This document shows, one piece after another, positions 7,425 through 10,658 of a stretch of 10,658 nucleotides of DNA. Made by a program: the position numbers and the translations under genes. The notes under the pieces were generated by a model. The model had not been told where the DNA came from, made no database searches, and was given only the letters and a program-made list of their open reading frames with translations. The stretch is taken from contig CAJVPP010003821.1 of the NCBI GenBank assembly GCA_910592005.1, positions 1-10,658 on the forward strand, given 5' to 3'. The DNA is from Funneliformis mosseae. Lineage: Eukaryota > Glomeromycota > Glomeromycetes > Glomerales > Glomeraceae. Position 1 is the stretch's first letter. The number at the start of each line of letters is the position of its first letter.

Positions 7425-7628
7425 ATGTCTTCTGTTTCTATACTCAGTCAATTTGACAAAGATCTTTTGCAGAAATTTTGTAATAAAGTGAATAAACTAA
7501 AATATTCTTATTGTCCAGTATATGATGAGAGGTTTTCTTCTATAGTACTTATAAAAGAGGAATATCATTACTATTATAGTGAGAATAAATCTTCAAAAAA
7601 ATTTTTATCAGAGAATAATATAGACTAA
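7425..7628 (+). pseudogene. Cys-rich N-terminal domain remnant of the Helitron protein
   Basis: A 67-codon open frame starts at an ATG and ends at a TAA. It reads MSSVSILSQFDKDLLQKF..., then YCPVYDERFSSIVLIKEEYH. In the family as I remember it, four Cys form a zinc-binding set around this point. Here only Cys30 remains and the other three positions (33, 47, 50) are Tyr, as expected from TGY to TAY changes. The frame continues after 7628 only through a one-base shift: from 7631 it reads EVPKELQELTKIKEMLIT and then a TGA. The open frame is a piece of the dead gene, not a separate small protein. Confidence 0.7.
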
Positions 7629-7630
7629 GC

Positions 7631-8390
7631 GAAGTGCCTAAAGAGCTTCAAGAACTTACGAAAATTAAAGAGATGCTAATTACATGAGTATTCCTCATAA
7701 TGTCAATTTACAAACTCTGTAAAGAACAGCACAAATATTGTGAAAATATAATAAACTTTTTTAAAATGTATAAGAATTCATCACTCACCTTTCTCAAAAT
7801 TAGACGTACTGCTTGTACATTAGCAATCAGCAAATAACTTAAAAGAATTTAGGGATTTTAAAGTCCATTATGCTAAAGTTGCTTGTGTATTATTTTGGTT
7901 GAAGAAAAATAATTATTATTTTAAGAATCTTATAATTGATGATGAAATTATTTAACTCTTGTCTGTTGATAGTTCCATTGATGATCAGCTTCAAATACTC
8001 AAATAGTTGCTAAAGATTTGGATAATAATAATGAGAAGAAAGATATGATTACACACATTTTCATTCTACTTCTTCCTTCAGGTTATTGCGAAGATGTTAC
8101 TATTCAAAATATCCTTAACCATATATAAAATGAAGTTAGTCCTATAAAATAGTCACAAATAAATAATAATCCTATCAATGAAGTTTAAATGTCAAGATAT
8201 ATTGCATATATATTCCTAGCTTTATATCCAATCAGAAGTACAGATTATGTATAGAATATATTAGAGATATAAAGTCTATTAAATACTTCAAATACCTACT
8301 TTTATATAAAAATGGAAGATTTATGCACTATGCTAGTTGACAGTACTTTGCCTAAATTTTCAAATGCATTAGCAAGCACTATAAGAAGAG
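7631..8390 (+). pseudogene. linker region of the Helitron protein, frame-shifted
   Basis: Conserved-looking blocks occur in successive frames: FRDFKVHYAKVACVLFWLKK (near 7850-7910), LIIDDEII*LLSVDSSIDDQ, then FILLLPSGYCEDVTIQNILN (near 8062-8120). After these come NNNPINEV, RYIAYIFLALYPIRSTDYV, and RDIKSIKYFKYLLLYKNGRF (near 8263-8320). Stops include TAG at 8150-8152 and TGA at 8338-8340, both where Trp is expected, and several TAA at Gln positions. No catalytic function is known for this part. Confidence 0.7.
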
Positions 8391-9490
8391 AAAGTATATA
8401 TTAAATAAAATCTTACTGATGCTCAAATTACCATTAAGATATTCAGGAATGAATTAACTAAGGTGATAATCATATTGCTGATAAAATAATATGATTTAGT
8501 GAGGGTCTATATGATTCTTAGTAATTTTAGAATGTATAATATTAGGAATTATCTGATATGATTAAGCAGATAGATTCACGAAGCTTGATATTCTTTATAT
8601 TCAGTGCAGTTGATTTACACTGACCTGAACTCTACAATCTAATGCCATCTAGTAAAAATTCTGCAGATAATTACTAAAATATTATCAAAAATCCTCATAT
8701 AGTAGTCTGATTCTTCAGTAAGTGATTTGAGATTTTCTTTAATGATATTCTAAAAAATCAATAGGGTTTAGACGATTAGTGATACAGGTTCAAGTAGTAG
8801 CACTGAGGTAGTACTTATATACATAAAATCAGAAAAAGAAGAAATGCATCTGATATAGAATGGAGCTGAATGAAAAAAGATGAAAATGTAATAAAAGAGG
8901 TAAAACAATATCTTAATATGCTTATTATCATAATAAATCTAGGGTTTAATGTGCCTCTTTCTGATAAGCATCCATGTAAAAAAAGTAAAGATGAAGATGC
9001 AATTATAAGCAAGATTATATTAATATAATTAACAATCTGTAAAGAACATATATGTTGCGATTCTTTGTATTATTTTCATACTAAAGATAGTAAACAATCC
9101 TGTAGATTTAGATATCCTAAGGAGAATATTATACATACCTTTATGCATGATGATGATTATGATCAACCAGAACTTATAATAGCAAAAATTGACCTGTTGA
9201 TCAACTCATACAGTCAGTTTTAATTGCAGGGTTGGTGAACAAATGTTAATCTAAAACTTATTCTTAGTATTCACATGGCCTTATAATATATTTCAAAGTA
9301 TACAAGCAAAATGGAACCTCAATCTGCCAACTTTTTAGAAATACTCAATCAAATTCTTAGTAGAAGTAGCTCTGATGATCCAATACTTAACTCAGTCCAG
9401 AAGCTGTTACTTTACAGTGTTGCAGAACATAACATTTCTTCTTAAGAAATATGTCATCTTTTTCTTGATATTCCACTATATCATTCAAGT
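8390..9490 (+). pseudogene. Helitron Rep (HUH endonuclease-like) domain, inactivated
   Basis: One frame can be followed for about 365 codons with about 28 stops. Landmarks are ELSDMIKQIDSRSLIFFIFS (8536 onward), DLH*PELYNLMP, NPHIVV*FFSK*FEIFFNDI, then **YRFK**H*GSTYIH (8777-8824). These are followed by SCRFRYPKENIIHTF, LQGW*TNVNLKLILSIHMAL, YISKYTSK (9287-9310) and PLYHSSRAF. The HUH motif expected at 8816-8824 reads Y-I-H, so the first metal-binding His is lost. The two Tyr of YISKYTSK, matching the Rep YxxxY pair, are intact. Trp codons have become stops at 8621, 8708, 8777, 8780 and 8795; Arg codons at 8723 and 8804. Confidence 0.8.
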
Positions 9491-10196
9491 AGAGCTTTTT
9501 ATCAGTGAATCTTAATAAGAAATATTAAAGTGAATTTGTGAAACCAAAGAAAGTAGAAAATCCTTTACAAATATTTCTGAATAGATAGAATAATTACCTT
9601 TAAAAAGATATTATAATTAAACTACTCCATTTGAAGATTTTATGTTATTTCAGCTTAATTTAACGCATAAATTTACAAAAGATTATTAAAAAAATGTATA
9701 TAAAAATATAGTACATATCTTTTTATACCTATCACCCTTACCCTAAGGTCCTCAATAAGAAGAGTTTTGCTGTATAAAAGTTTTTATTTACATTCAATAT
9801 TGAGATCTTTAGTAATTGATAGAAAATAGAACTATTACATAATCAGCTCTGTATGACCACTATATTGAAGAAATAAATGCTAATATAATCAATCTACTTG
9901 GCCAACCTGTGAATAAAGAAACTAACAAATCTGTTGATGAAGAGGATCAAGAATCATTCAAAGATGATAATAAAGATGAATTAAGATCCGATTAGATATT
10001 TTTAGCAGAAATAGGTTTAAATTCAATAATTAATTATTCATCTGACCTTAGATCATGTAATATGAATTGTAATTATGATTGGATTAATGAGATTAGACAA
10101 TAATACTCCAATGCAAACCTTATGAAAGCTAATACCTTTGTGAAAAGAGTTTCCATTAATAAGAAAGAGGATGAAGGAAATTAGTTAAATAATTTG
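9490..10196 (+). pseudogene. inter-domain region of the Helitron protein, decayed
   Basis: After the Rep domain the frame shifts at least twice. Recognisable blocks are LSVNLNKKY, EDFMLFQLNLTHKFTKDY (near 9632-9690), LYDHYIEEINANIINLLGQP (near 9850-9910), an acidic stretch (VDEEDQESFKDDNKDE), IFLAEIGLN and CNYDWINEIRQ*YSNANL. The TAG at 9993-9995 stands where Trp is expected in the family. The segment from 9850 to 10329 is in one frame. Confidence 0.7.
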
Positions 10197-10576
10197 GATT
10201 ATCAGACATTAAATGAGAAGCAAAAGATCATCTTTAAGCAAGTAGAGTCTTATTATAATGATATAATTAATATCCATTAAGCTAAAACAATAAGAATTAT
10301 TGTAATAGGGACTGCAAAAACTAAAAAACTTATTTTATTAATGCAATCTGAAGTAGACTTTGCAAGATGATAAAAATTAAATCAAAATTACCTGTAATTA
10401 TGCTTGTATTAACAGGTATTGCAGCTTTCAATATTAACAGAATTATGATACATTCTACACTTTTTATCCTAATAATTACTGATAAGAATTTTGATATAAA
10501 TGGTGAACGATTAAAGTAACTACAAAATAGATTACAAAATGTAACTTATATTATAATTAATAAGAAAAATATAGTT
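10197..10576 (+). pseudogene. start of PIF1-type helicase domain, motifs destroyed
   Basis: DYQTLNEKQKIIFKQVESYY (from 10197) is the usual entry to a PIF1 helicase. The Walker A motif follows at 10308-10328 but reads GTAKTKK, where the family has GTAGTGKS: the glycines have become Lys by G to A changes. A one-base loss then shifts the frame. After the shift, KLPVIMLV and LTGIAAFNIN...IHST (motif Ia region), FDINGERLK and LQNRLQNVTYIIINKKN follow. The last of these puts Asn-Lys at 10559-10564, where the Walker B Asp-Glu belongs. ATP binding and hydrolysis would be abolished. Confidence 0.8.
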
Positions 10577-10658
10577 AGTCCTTGTTAACGTTACTCTTTC
10601 CGTCGAATAAGTTAACTATGATTTGAAGTCAGGGAGGCAATAGCTATAACTTAAATCC
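10577..10658. other. foreign-looking tail after the helicase remnant
   Basis: Homology to the helicase stops right after the Walker B remnant. The last 82 bases are about 37% G+C, against roughly 20-25% before, and contain several CG dinucleotides (GTTAACGTTAC, CCGTCG). No frame continues the protein. It could be the start of a younger insertion or a deletion joint; the window ends before this can be decided. Confidence 0.4.

Larger units (their letters stand above)
7130..10576 (+). pseudogene. dead Helitron Rep/PIF1-type helicase gene (5' two-thirds)
   Basis: Read in shifting frames, this stretch matches, in order, the large Helitron proteins I know from arbuscular mycorrhizal fungi. It shows a basic N-terminal region (about 7130-7420), a Cys-rich domain (7425-7625), a linker (7628-8330), a Rep/Helitron-like domain (about 8390-9490) and the start of a PIF1-family helicase (10197-10576). 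The normal role would be rolling-circle transposition in the nucleus. This copy cannot make the protein: there are dozens of stops, at least six frameshifts (for example after 7625, near 7840, 8020, 8270, 8384, 9490 and 10329), and key residues are lost. Most stops sit where Trp, Gln or Arg is expected. Strand and identity are secure from conserved blocks; exact ends are not. Neither the rest of the helicase nor the element termini are in the window. Confidence 0.85.

Noticed and set aside
8815..9012. 65-codon minus-strand open frame with a hydrophobic start
   Set aside because: It lies antisense to the Rep domain remnant, whose plus-strand conserved blocks fix the coding strand; it is a shadow frame.
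7130..10576. Ciliate-type genetic code (TAA/TAG as Gln) to explain the stops
   Set aside because: Stops also replace expected Trp and Arg, TGA is common too, catalytic motifs are lost and frameshifts are present, so this is pseudogene decay.

Overview
The window is roughly four-fifths A+T and has no bacterial gene layout: no ribosome-binding sites, no operons, and almost no long open frames. The best clue to its origin is a broken coding region across the right-hand third. Read codon by codon, it matches my memory of the large Helitron (Rep + PIF1-type helicase) proteins that are abundant in arbuscular mycorrhizal fungi such as Rhizophagus. The likeliest source is therefore a repeat-rich, very A+T-rich nuclear region of a Glomeromycotina fungus. 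That assignment is inference from remembered family sequence, not from a search.

Layout. Positions 1-71 hold a short, relatively G+C-rich stretch that could be the C-terminal end of an exon cut by the window edge; its first 20 bases recur exactly at 4039-4058. Positions 372-779 hold the only intact ATG frame that looks gene-like (135 aa, unknown). Positions 1622-2370 hold a decayed minus-strand coding region with a coiled-coil character. It is interrupted at its 3' part by a 153-bp MITE (1672-1824) and bordered by a second MITE of the same family (2379-2511). Both MITEs have perfect 8-bp target duplications and share the terminal sequence TAAAGATAGC. Positions 2520-4058 hold non-coding sequence with several inverted repeats and hairpins. 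Positions 4059-7020 are an extremely A+T-rich block, close to nine-tenths A+T, with no genes. It contains a decayed tRNA-like promoter segment followed by a T13 run, and a pair of 27-bp inverted repeats 0.7 kb apart. Positions 7130-10576 are a dead Helitron protein gene: N-terminal Cys-rich domain, Rep domain and the start of the PIF1-like helicase, all in order but in shifting frames. The homology stops abruptly near 10576, and the last 82 bases are of different, more G+C-rich composition.

How it fits together. This is a transposon graveyard rather than a working pathway. The Helitron frame carries many stops, and most sit where Trp, Gln or Arg would be expected. They are explained by G:C to A:T transitions on both strands (TGG to TAG/TGA, CAA/CAG to TAA/TAG, CGA to TGA). 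Because Trp codons have also become stops, a variant genetic code in which TAA/TAG mean Gln does not explain them. The same directional decay probably produced the A+T-rich block. I found no convincing new enzymatic or defence system. The most informative items are the new-looking 8-bp-TSD MITE family, with an insertion whose excision on paper restores a reading frame, and the strong directional mutation signature.
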